DNA from: Plantago major
Lineage: Eukaryota; Streptophyta; Magnoliopsida; Lamiales; Plantaginaceae
DNA length: 64,000 nt
Assembly (NCBI GenBank): GCA_026545765.1
Contig: CM048840.1
Span: 89,184,877 to 89,248,876 of the forward strand
Reading direction: 5' to 3'
Shown: one piece after another, positions 36,542-48,465 of the stretch
How positions within the stretch are numbered: the first letter of the stretch is position 1
Layout of the letters: each line of letters opens with the position of its first letter
Translations under genes and position numbers: made by a program
Notes under the pieces: model-generated
What the model saw: only the letters and a program-made list of their open reading frames with translations
Database searches by the model: none
What the model was told of the DNA's origin: nothing

Positions 36542-37930
36542 TCACAAAGTACCTGCAGTACAGTAAACTAAAAAGGTGCTAGCCTTGTTAACACCACAAG
36601 TTAGTACCCTTCTCCATTCGCAGCAGGCACAAGAAACCACAGAAAAGAGATCAAGGAGGAGAGAACTTAAAGCGTGAGAGATTAGAGCAATCAAACCTCT
36701 ATGATACATATTATGTTTCTCGGCCTTAAACTTGATTCTGAACATAACCTCTTCACTAATATAACGGCAAAGAGCCTCAGGTGTCCAGAGTTTGGCTTGG
36801 AAAATTACCTGATTCCTAGCCATCCAAATACCTGCAAGTATGGGACAAAACAGACCAGCTCGAACAGCAAACAAGCTGGATTTTTTGTGAGTAGAGTGAA
36901 TAAAATTGTCCAGAAAATCAACAAAAGTTCTAGTAGTAAATCTGGGCTCAACAAGAGGCCACAGGTACTTAAACACAGCCTGAGTAAATGGACAGTCCCC
37001 AAACAGGTGATTTCTAGTTTCATCCACTCCAGAAGTACAAAGTACACAATGAGTAGAGTCGATCAAGCCCCAGTCATGCAATCTGGACTTCACAGGCAGC
37101 CTATTTTGACACAAAAGCCAAACAATCATAGAAGCCCTAGGTGTAGCAACAGAATTCCAAACTACATCCTGCCAAGCACAAATATCATTTTTCTTCCAAA
37201 GCAAATCATACAAGAAAGGACACAGCTTATTTCTGGCAGTCTGATACATTAAAGAACCCTGCACCTTGCAATTAAGTTGGAGAAGAGTGTCCCTATGAGA
37301 AAGAAGAGACTTCCACCAAGCACTATCCCCTTGCTTTGTCTGGACAGACCAAATATCACTATGATGCAGTTTATAAGTAGAAACCCAATGATGCCAGATA
37401 GAATTAGAAGCATTAGGAGCCTGCAAATCAAAAATATGGGCACACATAGAGGCCTTGTTCCAAGAGAGAACCTCTCTAATTTCTAAATCACCTCTGCATT
37501 TTTCCTGACATACAGAAGCCCAGGCCACCAAACTTTTCTTTCCAATAGCAGAACCAGACCACAAAAAGTTCCTGAGTATACTTGTAATCCTTCTAGCCAC
37601 ACCAACATGGAAGGGAAAGAGTTTAGCCCAGAAATTCTGAATACTATACAGAACAGATTTTAAAAGGACTAATCTACCTGCGTAGCTCATATGTTTATGA
37701 TTCCAGCACTTTATCCTATTAACCATATTCAAAACAAGAGTATCATAATCAGAATGAAGCAATCTCCGAGGACTCAGGAGAATTCCCAAGTACTTAATAG
37801 GGAAAGTTCCCTCAGTGAAACCCATAATTGTCAGCAGCTCTTGCTTCTTATGTGCATCTATTCCACCAAAAAACATAGAACTCTTACCCTTGTTAACCTG
37901 CAGACCAGAAGCTGCAGAAAACTTAAGCAA
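36542..37930 (-). pseudogene. LINE B: RT C-terminal and zf-RVT region
   Basis: An open frame of 462 codons with LLKFSAASGLQVNKGKSS, IKYLGILLSPRRL, then the zf-RVT block (VATPRASMIVWLLCQNRLPV, CVLCTSGVDETRNHLFGDC). The upstream RT core lies in separate frames at 38,021-38,431 and 38,452-38,814. Confidence 0.85.
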
Positions 37931-39119
37931 GATATGATTAATAGTAGAAACAGACTAAGTGTCAGCCCTGCAAAACAACATGAGATCATCGGCAAAACCA
38001 AGTTGGACAAGTCCCAGTTTCTAACACTTGGGGTGGAACTGGAAATTATCAGAAGAAATGGTATGCTGAATCAACTTAGTAAGATAGTTCATGCATAAGA
38101 CAAAGAGATAAGGACTAAGGGGATCCCCTTGTCTAATACCTCTCTGACCTTCCAACCTGCCATTAATATTAAAAGAGAATCGAGTCGAAGTCACACAAAC
38201 CATTACTCTATGAATGAACCAAGGATGGAAGCCATGAGCATAAAGCACAACGTGAAGGAATTTCCAACTAATAGTATCATAAGCTTTTTGAAGATCAATT
38301 TTCATTAAACACCTAGGAGAAACATGCTTTTGATTGTAACCCTTAATCAACTCTTGACTCAAAAGAATATTATGATGCATATAACTACCAGTCACAAAAG
38401 CACTTTGATTTTCCAACACCACATGAGACATAAAACCCTGAATTCTATTGGCTAGGACCTTAGTAATAATTTTATAGAGAATATTGCAACAAGCAATAGG
38501 CCTAAATCCCTAGCAAACATGGGATTAGACACTTTAGGGATAAGAGAGATGACAGTGTTATTAACCTGTTTCAGCATATTACCATTTCTGAAAAATGCAT
38601 CCACAGCCCTAAACACCAAGGGACCAGTAATGAGCCAAGTTTTCTTATAGAAGCACACATTGTTGCCATCGGACCCAGGAGCTCTGTTATCACCCATTGA
38701 GAAAATAACTTTCCTGACTTCTTGCAAAGTGACTCCCTGTATCAATTGAGCATTCATATCTGCAGTTACAACAGCAGAACCAGCAAAAACAGACATGTCC
38801 AGATTATCAGTCATAACAGCAGTACCAAATAATTGAGTGAAAAAGTCAGTAATAAGGGAAACAATAAGATGAGGCTCAGTAACCCTATTACTATTGTGAT
38901 CCAGTAAAGCCCAAATATGATTTCTTTGAAACCTTTGCTTGATTCAAGAGAAAAAATATCTAGTACCAATATCCCCATCTACTAGATGAGTAATTTTTGC
39001 TCTCTGCTGAAGAAGAGAGAGCTGATTCTCTCTAAGCTTAACATAAGAATCAAGAGCATCTTGAGCAGAATGCTCAAGAGAATCATCCAAAGGAGTGTTG
39101 GTTAAATTTTGGGTGGTGA

Positions 39120-39640
39120 TAATCCTGGAAACTTCTTTGGATCGTGTAGTCACTTTCCAAACAAGATAATTCGACCCAATTTACAGCCTGGGTTACACGA
39201 ATTCCTTGCGGGGATAATCCAAGAAGGCAATCTAATTCAGGCTATATGAATTTCGATCAGAAAGTAGAGAGGATGTTAGATTTTCGTATATTCGTTCTGG
39301 AGACCGAATCCTCCAATATGTAAAGTACAAAATCGAAGCAGTTTTTTTTTTTCGGTAGTTCGGCGGTTGAGGGGTTCTGACATTATCCAGAATTAACTGT
39401 TATCCAAAAAGGTCAGCGGGACCCCAGCCAGGGGCTCCGCCCCTTGGACCAGAGGGCTCCGCCTCGACCCATGAAGCGCAGCCTCGACCCTGCTTCAGAT
39501 TTGGTCGATAACTCGTTAATTTCAACAAGCAGACCAAGACTACCCAAACTCGTCCCGAGCCTTAACGTGAGATCGCATCGGTCTCTAGTAAATCACATTA
39601 CTACTAAAATGAGTTGATGACACTAAAATCACCAACAAGG
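39120..39640. other. Insert of unknown origin inside LINE B
   Basis: LINE homology stops near 39,100 (NTPLDDSLEHS side) and resumes near 39,650 (GVLDAAQ side). The DNA between has three copies of a GGCTCCGCC word (39,440-39,475) and is GC-richer than its surroundings. Target duplications were not identified; TGGTGAT/ATCACCA may be short inverted ends. A solo LTR or small transposon is possible. Confidence 0.45.
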
Positions 39641-41571
39641 AGAAAGCTGTAAGCCACTTGAGCTGCATCCAGAACACCCTTAGCTATAATGACTTGGGTA
39701 TCCAGCTTCTTATATTTATCCCCATTGAGTTTCTTCAAAGCACCTTTAAGTTCAGTCAGATGTTTCACCAGTTGAAACATATAGCAACCGGTAACAGGAG
39801 TACTCCAGCAATCCCTCACCAAATCCAAAAATTGATGATCAGAAGCCCAGAAGTTTTTGAACTTGAAAGGTGGAGCACGAGAAAACACAGGCTGGAAAAC
39901 ATGAACTAGAGGCAAAGAATGATCAGAGATGCCTTTGGGAAGAAAATCCACTATAGTTCCAGTAAAAATATCCAGCCAATCCTGATTTACCAAGGCCCTA
40001 TCAAGCTTACCGAAAGTATGGACGTTGTCCCAGGTAAAATGCTGACTAATATATCTGTGATCACTTAAACCAGAAGAATGAAAAAAATCCAGAAGCTCAT
40101 CAAACACAGAACCAGAATTACCAGTCTCTTGAATTTTCTCACTAGCTTGCAAAGCAACATTAAAATCACCTAACACCATCCAAGGAAGATTCACAGAAGG
40201 AAGTAAACCAATGATATCACGCCACAAAAGTTTTCTTTGATCCACAGAATTTTTAGCATAAACAAAAGTACACAGAAAATTCTGACTACCATCTAAAGGA
40301 GAAACCAAGCAATGAATGCACTGATTAGAGGTGAAAAGAATCTGTACAGAAACCTGCTGTTTATCCCAAAACACAAGAATTCTACAGTTTTTATCTAAAA
40401 GAACATTACTGATCATATCAAAATTGCATCCATACTTCCAGTAAACTTCAAACTCACCCCAGAGTTGTTGTCTAATCCTAGTCTCCAGAACAGCACCGAT
40501 ATGCACCTTATGATGTCCAACAAGTCTTTTCAATTCACTTTTCTTGAGAGCATGATTAAGCCCTCGAATATTCCAAGCCATAATATTCAGCTCAACCATT
40601 AGGAATATGAGCATTAGGTATTCCACCTCTACTACTACCTGGAAGCAAGTATTAGTAATTCCAGAAGTAGCAGTTCTGGGAACAGATTTCTTCTGCCTGA
40701 CTTTATGGTGTTTAGGTATCTCCCAAGCCCCATCTAAACCATCTGTAATATCCGCAGTAATACCAGTCTGCACAGAATGCCCATCTTGTCCAGACACCAG
40801 GGTAGTAGGCACAGAAATATTCTCAGTGCTTATAACTGGTAGCCCCACATTTCCAGGCAACTCTGGATTAAGATTCACAGGAATTTCTCCAAAATGACAC
40901 ACAGAAGCAACATTAGACTGTCCGGGAATAACCACAGAATTACCAGCAGTAATATCGCCAGGCTCAGAATAGGAAGGATTCAAACTACAAGGACTACCTC
41001 TGACAGAATGCACAATGGTAGAATCATGAACAACTGTAGATTGTAGAGCAGTAGCAATGCTCTGGACATCCACCAAAGGGACAGAATAACCTGGTGGATT
41101 AGGATCCACCTGCTGATGTGCCAAACTACTATTATCAACAGCCTCAGTAGATAAAGGATCCACCCCAGGTTGGCCAGCTAAATCATTAGGAGAAGGCTGA
41201 TCAGAAAAACCTTTAGGCAACCAAAGAGAAGTGTCATTAACCCCACATCTAGAAGCCAAATGACCAAACCTCAAACAACGAGTGCAATGATATGGCCGGA
41301 ACTCATACACAACCTTTTGTTTTCGAACAACTTTATCAGGACCTTTGAGCAGTACAAAATCACGAAGTGGCCTACTAGCATCAACCTCAATTAGAACTCG
41401 AGCATAAGATAAACGAAGACGATCACGCGTAAGTTTATCAATACTACAAGGAGATCCAATCATACAAGCTATACGCCCAAGCATATGACTAGTCCAGAAC
41501 TGTAAATCCAAGTCTGGAAACTTAACCCAAACTGGTAGTGTCTGCAGACTAGACGCATACCTAGCTTCCAT
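39600..41571 (-). pseudogene. LINE B: ORF1 C-terminal part fused in frame to endonuclease
   Basis: One open frame of 655 codons runs from the DUF4283-like region (LPVWVKFPDLDLQFW) through the zinc knuckle and a Ser/Pro/Val-rich linker straight into the AP endonuclease (MAWNIRGLNHALKK, VLGDFN, ISDHSLP). In typical plant L1 elements ORF1 and ORF2 are separate. The join may be original or the result of a lost stop or frameshift. The frame ends inside the foreign insert. Confidence 0.75.
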
Positions 41572-42686
41572 TGGCGTAAGAGCAACGGATAACTACCATT
41601 GATAGTCCAAGGGCCACCATCCAGAACCTTGAGCATCTCCTCCTCAGTGCTTAAACGAAAAACACAAATTCCTTTGTCAGTCATGCTTATTTCTGGCACA
41701 GATTTCCAATACGTTTTTGCATAAGCTGCCATAGCCTTGAATATCGGTTTCTGACCAACTATTGTACCAATAAGAGAAAAACGCCATAAATCAATCCCTT
41801 CCTGTACATCATCATCACCATACTCGAGTACATCTGGATTTTTAGGAGCAGTATACTCAAGTATCAAATTATTCTCCGGCTTCCGGTTACCCGCAAATAA
41901 GGAATTGAAACGGCAATTAGGTGGTTGCAGACACCCAAAATCTGGATTGTGTCGAATCGAATGGGTAGGAGCAACAATCGGAATCGGAACAGGTGCAATA
42001 GGATTGAGCCCATCAGCAACATCAGAACAAACATCACCAGTATTAATAGGAGGCACATCAATGTTAGACTCCACAAAATCATCAGAACTCGCCATAGAAA
42101 TCGCACAATCCCCAAACCCTCTGTACAAAAATCAGCCAAATCTTCTGCCACCGCTTTAGCTTTCGCAGCTCTGGATGAACCAGTAGAATTACTCTTCTTC
42201 GCCATGATCAGATCGAACAAACGAAACGAAAAATGATGAAGGAAAAGGCTGGAAATCAGTAAAAATGGCGATAGCACATAGTGACGGTGTAATCACCCCT
42301 AGTAGAAAAGTAAATAATATTAAGGATAAAATTTTATTGAGGTTTCTAGAGTATGATATTAGTTTTTACGAACTGGAACCCTACGCGTGAATTCCTGAAA
42401 TCCAGGTAACAGAAGGAATTTGCACAGAAAACGCACACAAACATGCCTATCCAGGCATACAAGTACAAAACAGTACAAGCCGGAAAGTGGTTTGCTATTT
42501 ATTTCAATACAACAGCACATGTGGTTTTTATGCATGCTGAAACCCAGCAGCAACATGTAGTTCCAAACAAGCAAACCAGAAATTCCAAAAGTATACAAAT
42601 CCACATAAAACCGGCACAGGTATTAACAAGTCTTCCTCTCAGATAGAATTTTTCTATGAATGGTGCAATATATTTGCAGTTCCAAC

Positions 42687-45600
42687 TTACGAACTTGCAC
42701 CATAAACTCGGATCCTTTGTTCAATTGGAGCCCTGCAGTAAGGACATGTCGCTTTACCTTTCTTCGCGTAACTGTCATTGCAGTTTGTGCAGATGACTTG
42801 ATGAGCACAAGGAAGGAAAACAACTGAAACTTCATCTTTCATGCATAGAATGCATGCCCTATCGCAACCGCCCTCTTTCTCTGAAGGATCCTCGAAGTCC
42901 AGTTCATGCAAAAGCCTTGCAATAGAATCGCCTTGTGAGTTGACAGCAGAGTTTTCTGTCCATATCTCACTAGGCTGTTCCAGATCGGTGGATTGTGCAG
43001 ACTCTTTCAGACGCTCATACTCTTGCTCAAGGCGCTGGAGGTCATCCTTGTGGCGCTGGAAGTCTATCTCTATCTTCAAACGAAGCGCTTCCAGCTTCCT
43101 CTTGTTATTAGCCTCCGAAGACTCTTTCAAGCGGCGTTCTTCTTCCAGCTGAGCAAGAACTAGCTCTTTCGCCTTCTGTTCCTGCCTCCATTTTGCCTTC
43201 ATAAGTTCACAAAGAATTTATCAGTTAGTACCAAAAGCACCAGAAAACAGAAAGCGACAAACCAAAAAAAAAACAAAAACAAAAGAAAATAAAATAAATA
43301 AAAGAAAGAACAATTTGAAATGCTCGAGCCTCAATTTTTAAGAAAGTCAGAATGTGAACTTGGACGCTGATGGAAAAAAGTGTATGCTAAAGCTAGAAAC
43401 AGCAAAACGAGAGCAACAGATTTAGAACGTTGTGCACACAGAGAGCCATAGATTCAGAGTTTATTGCATAAAGAGAACAATAGATTCAGCACGCTAGTGC
43501 ACAGAGAGCAATAGATTCAGAACGTTAAGCGGACAGAGAGCAATAGATTCAGAACGTTAGCGCACAGAGAGCAAAAGATTTATAAGGTTAGCGCACAAGG
43601 GAGAACAATAGATTCAGAAAGCGAGTGCACAAAGAGAGCAATAGATTCAGAACGTTGAGCACGAGAGTAATAGATTCAGAAAGTTAGCGGACAACAAGAA
43701 TGTCAGTGCACCAATCACCATCCAGTTCAGAGGTTCGGAGTGCACAAACATGTGATATAGCTGGAGTGGGCACAACACTAAATTACATGCGACCTGTTTA
43801 CAGAAGAGCTAGCTATAACAACCATGTAAAAGTAATAACACAGCAGAAGACAATAAGAGAACAAGAAATTAATAAGCTACTATCACAATCTATGACCATA
43901 TTCCGGTCATTTCAGTCAGTTGAATTCCTCAAGCCAAAAGGCTTAGATTCTGAAAAAGGTTTCTACAGGAGACTCCGCAAAGCATGGTATAATAACCTTT
44001 AATATTAATAGTGAATCACCATATGGACATGAAACTTCACATTAACACACCAATAACCAAAGGAATCAACAAATAAGCAAAGTATATAAACCTCCAACTA
44101 AGGAAGGAGATTTGACATCATTAATTCAGAGATGTCAAATATGGTTGACGAAAATTATTACATATAAAAAACTCATCAAAGAATTCACGCCACATTCCAA
44201 TCTAGACAGTCACTCCAGCAGTGAAGCCAGCGGAACATTTTTTCGTGAAGCATAAAGCAGAATATCAGAACATAGCTTATAATCTAGACATGCTAATGAG
44301 CTAAGTTACATTCTTTGGACGTCTGGATGACATAGATCAAGTAACCCCAACAATCACATTCAAACATCTCAATGAAGCAATATGGGCGTGTATTTCTCAT
44401 AATCAGAGGGGAAAAGTACCAAAAAAAATGTTACACCACATGACATATGGACAGATACATTATGGAGAACCAGGCATCAGAAAATGAATCACTGAAACAA
44501 ATGAAAAATAGCTCTAAGAGTACGTGAAGAGGTTTACTTATGACATACCTCAGCCTCCTTTGTAGCTGCTTCAACTCCCTCCAACTCCTGCTGCAAATCA
44601 GCGATCTTCTGTTTCTCAGCAGCAATATCTTCCTGCATTTTAGCTTTCTGTTTCTCCCATTGCAAAAGCCTCTTCAGGTACTTTTTCTCCCTCTTTGCAA
44701 CCTCCAAACATGTCTTTACAGACTCAGACGCATTTAGTTTATTGCACTCCATCTCCGCTCTGATTTCAGCATTCTCAGTCTCAAGCTTCCTAACAGCAGC
44801 ATTTGCACGATCCACTTGACCGCTTGCTTTTCTCAGAGAGTTCTCCATCTCAGAGAGCCTCTTCATGGTGCTGTCTTCTAGAGTTTGCTTTCCCTTCTTG
44901 ACCCTCTGCGTTTCCTCTCTCTCCATTCTCAACTTCTTAAGGTCAGTCAAATCATTGCAGAGCTTTCGTGCAGCTTGCATTGCTGTCTGGTGGGCCCACT
45001 CCTTACGCTCCTGCACCTGCTTCTCCAAGTCCTTAATCTGATGAACCAAATTTAAGATCATTTCATCTTTCAGATCCAATGACACTGGTTTTGAATTCTC
45101 ATCAAGATTCAAGTCCTTAAACTTACTCATCACAGAGTTTACCACCTCTTGGTTCTTCACATACTGGGGTTCTTCGCTTTGCCCGACTGAACCCTCTGCT
45201 ATTGCACCAGAACCAGTAGACGGCTCCCCACCAGACGAAGAACTAGGGCAAGCCTGCGACTGGCTTTGAAAGTGCTTTGAATTCGCCCTAAACCCAGCTG
45301 CAAACATAGCAACATTCCTTTTCAACAGCCTCTTCATCGATGGACTAAGATTAAACCTCTTTGGACACTCAATCTCTTTCTGCTCCGAAGCGTATGAGAG
45401 AAAACCGTTCGTTCCATTCATAGGAAACTCTGACGTCCCACCATTTCCGAACCCCCAACCACTATGAAACCTACACAACGCGGGGGTCACCCCAACAGGA
45501 CCCTCATTAACAACAACTCCCTCAGGGTTGCCACTCCCACTGACCGAACCAACCTCAACACCACTTCCACTCCCAGTCCCACTCGCATTCCCAAGCCCAT

Positions 45601-46237
45601 TCGACGGCAAAACCGGAATCTCCATCACACAAGCACGCCCTACATGAAGATCACTCATCAGCAAACACCACATAGCATCACCCTTACTCAACTGGGGCCT
45701 AAATTGTTGCATCAACGTCACCATACACGAAAGCGAATGCTCCTCCAGTTGCCTCAAGTCTGCACACTCCATCCCAGGCAACTGGTCACCGCTAGTAGCC
45801 GTACGATTATTATTCAAATAAGCCAAAGTATTATGTAAAATGTTAGTCAAGACATCCATCCCACCATAACAATGACCATTCTTCAAAATAGCCCTCAAAA
45901 CCACCTCCTCATCATAACCCAAAGCAAGGAGCTTCGTAATCGCCTCGTTATACAAAAACTCCAAATTCTTCAACAGAATCTCCTCCAACTGTTCCTCAGT
46001 GCAGAAACCCCAGGTATCGTCAAGACCCGAACCAGAATCGGGCTTCTGGTTAGGGTTTCCGGTCATGGAATTAAGGGCCATCTGGTAATTTTTGGGCATG
46101 GCAACAGGTTTAACATTTTCCGCATCACCATTGGTGGTTTTGTTACTGGTGGCAGAGCTATTCGGGTCGATTCTGGCCGATCGGTTTCTCCGATTAGTCC
46201 TAATATGTTTATCTCTTACAGTAGAACCCATTTTCAA
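42687..46237 (-). CDS. RF298: RF298/RF4-type RING E3 ubiquitin ligase
   Basis: Coding exons complement(46237..44549) and complement(43196..42687), phase 0, 563 + 169 = 732 residues, near the size of the Arabidopsis RF298/RF4/MIP1 family. The N-terminal conserved region has GLDDTWGFCTEEQLEEILLKNLEFLYNEAI and GYDEEVVLRAILKNGHCYGG. The middle has SKFKDLNLDEN followed by long coiled coils (about 370-650) across both exons. The C-terminal C3HC4 RING is CILC...LPCAHQVICTNC...CPYCRAPIEQRIRVY, ending GASS. It probably acts as a cytosolic or nuclear ubiquitin ligase; targets are unknown. A second in-frame ATG lies two codons downstream (MGSTVRDK) and could be the real start. The 1.35-kb intron holds a minisatellite. 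An untranslated exon probably lies near 46,380-46,480. Closest member within the family not resolved. Confidence 0.93.
43395..43700. repeat. Minisatellite in RF298 intron
   Basis: About eight degenerate copies of GCACAGAGAGCAATAGATTCAG plus AACGTTA, unit about 35-38 bp. It lies well inside the single coding intron, away from both splice sites. Confidence 0.9.
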
Positions 46238-46499
46238 AACAAAATTAACTATAAATAAACCCGAAAACTAAAACAAGAAGAAAAATAGATAGAAACTTTA
46301 TAAAAACATCTAACCTTAATCAGCCACACAAGAAAAATAAAAACTTTATCAATGTGGAAACGAGCAAGAAACAAAGACTTACAGAGAGAAATCGATATCT
46401 GAGAAATTGGTTTGAGCAGGAATTTGCTGGGATTTTTTTTGTTTGTGCTCAAAGGGTAGTGAAGAAGATGGTATGATTGAATGAGATTTATAGGTTGAG

Positions 46500-47020
46500 C
46501 GTTTTGCTCTTTTCCATTTGCGTTTTGCTGTGTTCTAGTTGCTCATTATGTCATGTAAATTACTAACCGGTTGGTTCTCAACATATTGAGCTTGTTGGCC
46601 AAGTTCATCCATGGACCATGGTATATGAAATGAACCGATTGATCGGACCAAAAAATAAATTCGGAATTTTGATGATAATCGATTTACTTCTACATATTAT
46701 AATTTGTTTTCGTGCGAAATGATAAAATTATGATCATCTATATTAAGTGCATGGAACCAAACTGTCTGTCGATAAATTAATGTTTTCGAGTTCTTAACAA
46801 CATATAGAAAGAAATCGATAATTGATGAAATATCAGTGACAACTTTTCTATTGTCAATGGTAAAAGTTACGATCGTTAATATTCAAGTTGAAGTCGTGAC
46901 TCTCATCTAATCATATTTAAACTAGAAATTTTTTTATGAAATAAGGTTTTTGAGTTTGACTACAACAAAAGTGTGGTGAAATTTAATACTACTGCTTATA
47001 ATAATCTAGTTCAAGCGCTC
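46500..47020. other. Upstream region of RF298, nothing else recognised
   Basis: Presumed promoter of the minus-strand RF298 gene followed by AT-rich DNA without recognisable genes. Confidence 0.4.
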
Positions 47021-47023
47021 ATG

Positions 47024-47340
47024 AACATTTACTCTTTCTCACTTTAGATTGATCATTCTTCATGTTTATATTTTTAATAATTCTTTTCTTTCTTCTATAA
47101 ACATATTTGATATCTTAGAGATGATGGAGTCAAATAAATTTCATGAGATGTACGTCATTAATTTTGACAAACTTCTCACTCCAACCAAACTTATGATGTC
47201 GACCAATTAAATCAACAGTTTGGTTGGAGTGATGAGCTTGTTCGTGAAGTCCATTGGACTTAATCAACTCTAATAAAAGAATTTTTTTTTTTTAAATATG
47301 AATATGCAAAATCATCGATTTAGAGTGAGAAAGAAGGGTT
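47024..47340. mobile_element. Foldback-type MITE
   Basis: Two arms of about 140 bp, inverted: TTTCTCACTTTAGATTGAT...ACTCCAACCAAAC at left and GTTTGGTTGGAG...ATCGATTTAGAGTGAGAAA at right, with only about 30 bp between them. Non-coding. Target duplication not identified. Confidence 0.65.
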
Positions 47341-47874
47341 GTTTTAAGTTTTCGGGTGTGGTTATTTAAGACATTCACTATAACAAATACTCTAATGTTG
47401 TGTTTGTTTGGAAGGAAAATAGGGGAAAGGAAAACAAATAAGGGAAAATCAAATACAATGGGAAAATTTTGAAGTAAAATAAAGGGATTTTCTTATTTTC
47501 CTTGTGTTTGGCATCAGCTATAATTTTCCAGGAATTTTTTCTGAAGTTAAATTTTTTTATTCCATCAACAACAAACAGTATACATAAGACATGTTCTATG
47601 CATTATAGAAATGCTAAACAATCCAATCAAAATCTAAAAAAGTAAAGGAAGACATTAGACTACAAATACAAGCCAATAAACTCCTTAACCAAAACAATAC
47701 ATTCCCGCACCGGAGCTGAATAGCAGAACTTTCACCATCAATGTTTACAGGTGATCTGGAGACAACACAATTATTTAAAGTTTACAAGTTTAACACCAAC
47801 AAATACTACTAATATAGAAGAGATGGACTACATATCAAATAAGCAGATAAATTACCATGAAAGTACTGCACATG

Positions 47875-48251
47875 TAGTGCTGTTAAATGAGCCGAGCCGA
47901 GTATCACACCGAGTATTGTGATACTCGGCTCGTTAACAAAAACGAGCAAAAAAAGGGGCTCGAGCTCGAGTAACATGTAACGAGCTCGAGCTTGACTCGA
48001 ACTCGAAAAAATACGAGCTTTAACGAGACTTATCGAGACTTAACGAGCCTTATCTATTAAAAATATAAAAAAATATGTATAAAAAATATAAATTTATTAA
48101 AATAATTAGTCTTAACGAGCCGAGCTTGGCTCGTTACATAAACGAGCATAATATGAGGCTCGAGCTCGGCTCGTTTACCTTATCGAGCGAGCCGAGCTCG
48201 AGCCTTAACGAGTCGAGCCCTTGTTAAGGCTCGACTCGCGTAACAACCCTA
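47875..48251. mobile_element. hAT-type MITE rich in CGAGCTCGAG
   Basis: 377 bp, flanked by a perfect 8-bp duplication TGCACATG (47,867-47,874; 48,252-48,259). Ends TAGTGCTGTTAAATGAGCC and TAGGGTTGTTACGCGAGTC (reverse complement). The interior is full of ACGAGC/CTCGAG words that can fold extensively. It is nested in the TIR element. Confidence 0.88.
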
Positions 48252-48284
48252 TGCACATGGATCTAATAAAAGGACAGTTTATGA

Positions 48285-48465
48285 ATCAAGAATGGTTCAA
48301 GATACGTGAGCTTTGGTAGTACTGCTACACTGGACGCTGGAAAACTAGAAGAGTTGGATATGGCTCTAGCCAAAAGCGCACAGCCATTCCTATGGGCCAT
48401 TCGGCCTGGATTAGTCATTGGCTCTGAATGGCTTGAAGCACTACCAAACGAGCTGTTGGAGTCGC
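48285..48465 (+). pseudogene. Captured UDP-glycosyltransferase fragment
   Basis: It reads IKNGSRYVSFGSTATLD, then KLEELDMALAKSAQPFLWAIRPG and GSEWLEALPNE, the plant family-1 UGT segment just before the PSPG box (typically YVSFGS...GLANS.QPFLWV.RP). The PSPG motif itself and everything before the segment are missing. It is intact as a frame for about 60 codons, then diverges. It is enclosed by the TIRs of the element at 47,396, so transposon capture is the simple explanation. Confidence 0.8.

Larger units (their letters stand above)
36049..42321 (-). mobile_element. L1-type LINE B, nearly full length
   Basis: About 6.3 kb on the minus strand, flanked by an 8-bp duplication AAGGATAA (36,041-36,048; 42,322-42,329), with the poly-A tail as a T-run from 36,049. 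Order from its 5' end: short 5'UTR, ORF1 from ATG at 42,205 (DUF4283-like region, then a CCHC knuckle CTRCLRFGHLASRC near 41,270), AP endonuclease (WNIRGLNHALKKSELKRLV, GDFN, SDHSLPL; 40,600-39,880), reverse transcriptase (NRAPGSDG near 38,680; GIRQGDPLSPYLF near 38,110; GFADDLMLF near 37,990) and a zf-RVT domain to 36,900. There is no RNase H. It is dead: frame changes near 42,125 and 41,575, more in the RT region, stops near 38,020 and 37,955, and a foreign insert near 39,120-39,640. Confidence 0.92.

Noticed and set aside
36701-37252. 183-codon + strand frame
   Set aside because: Antisense of the LINE B zf-RVT region.
43395-43700. Regularly spaced repeat resembling a CRISPR array
   Set aside because: The repeats are degenerate, the 'spacers' are also similar, and the locus is an intron of a plant gene; it is a minisatellite.
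45464-46258. Plus-strand frames over 120 codons
   Set aside because: Antisense of RF298 coding exon 1.
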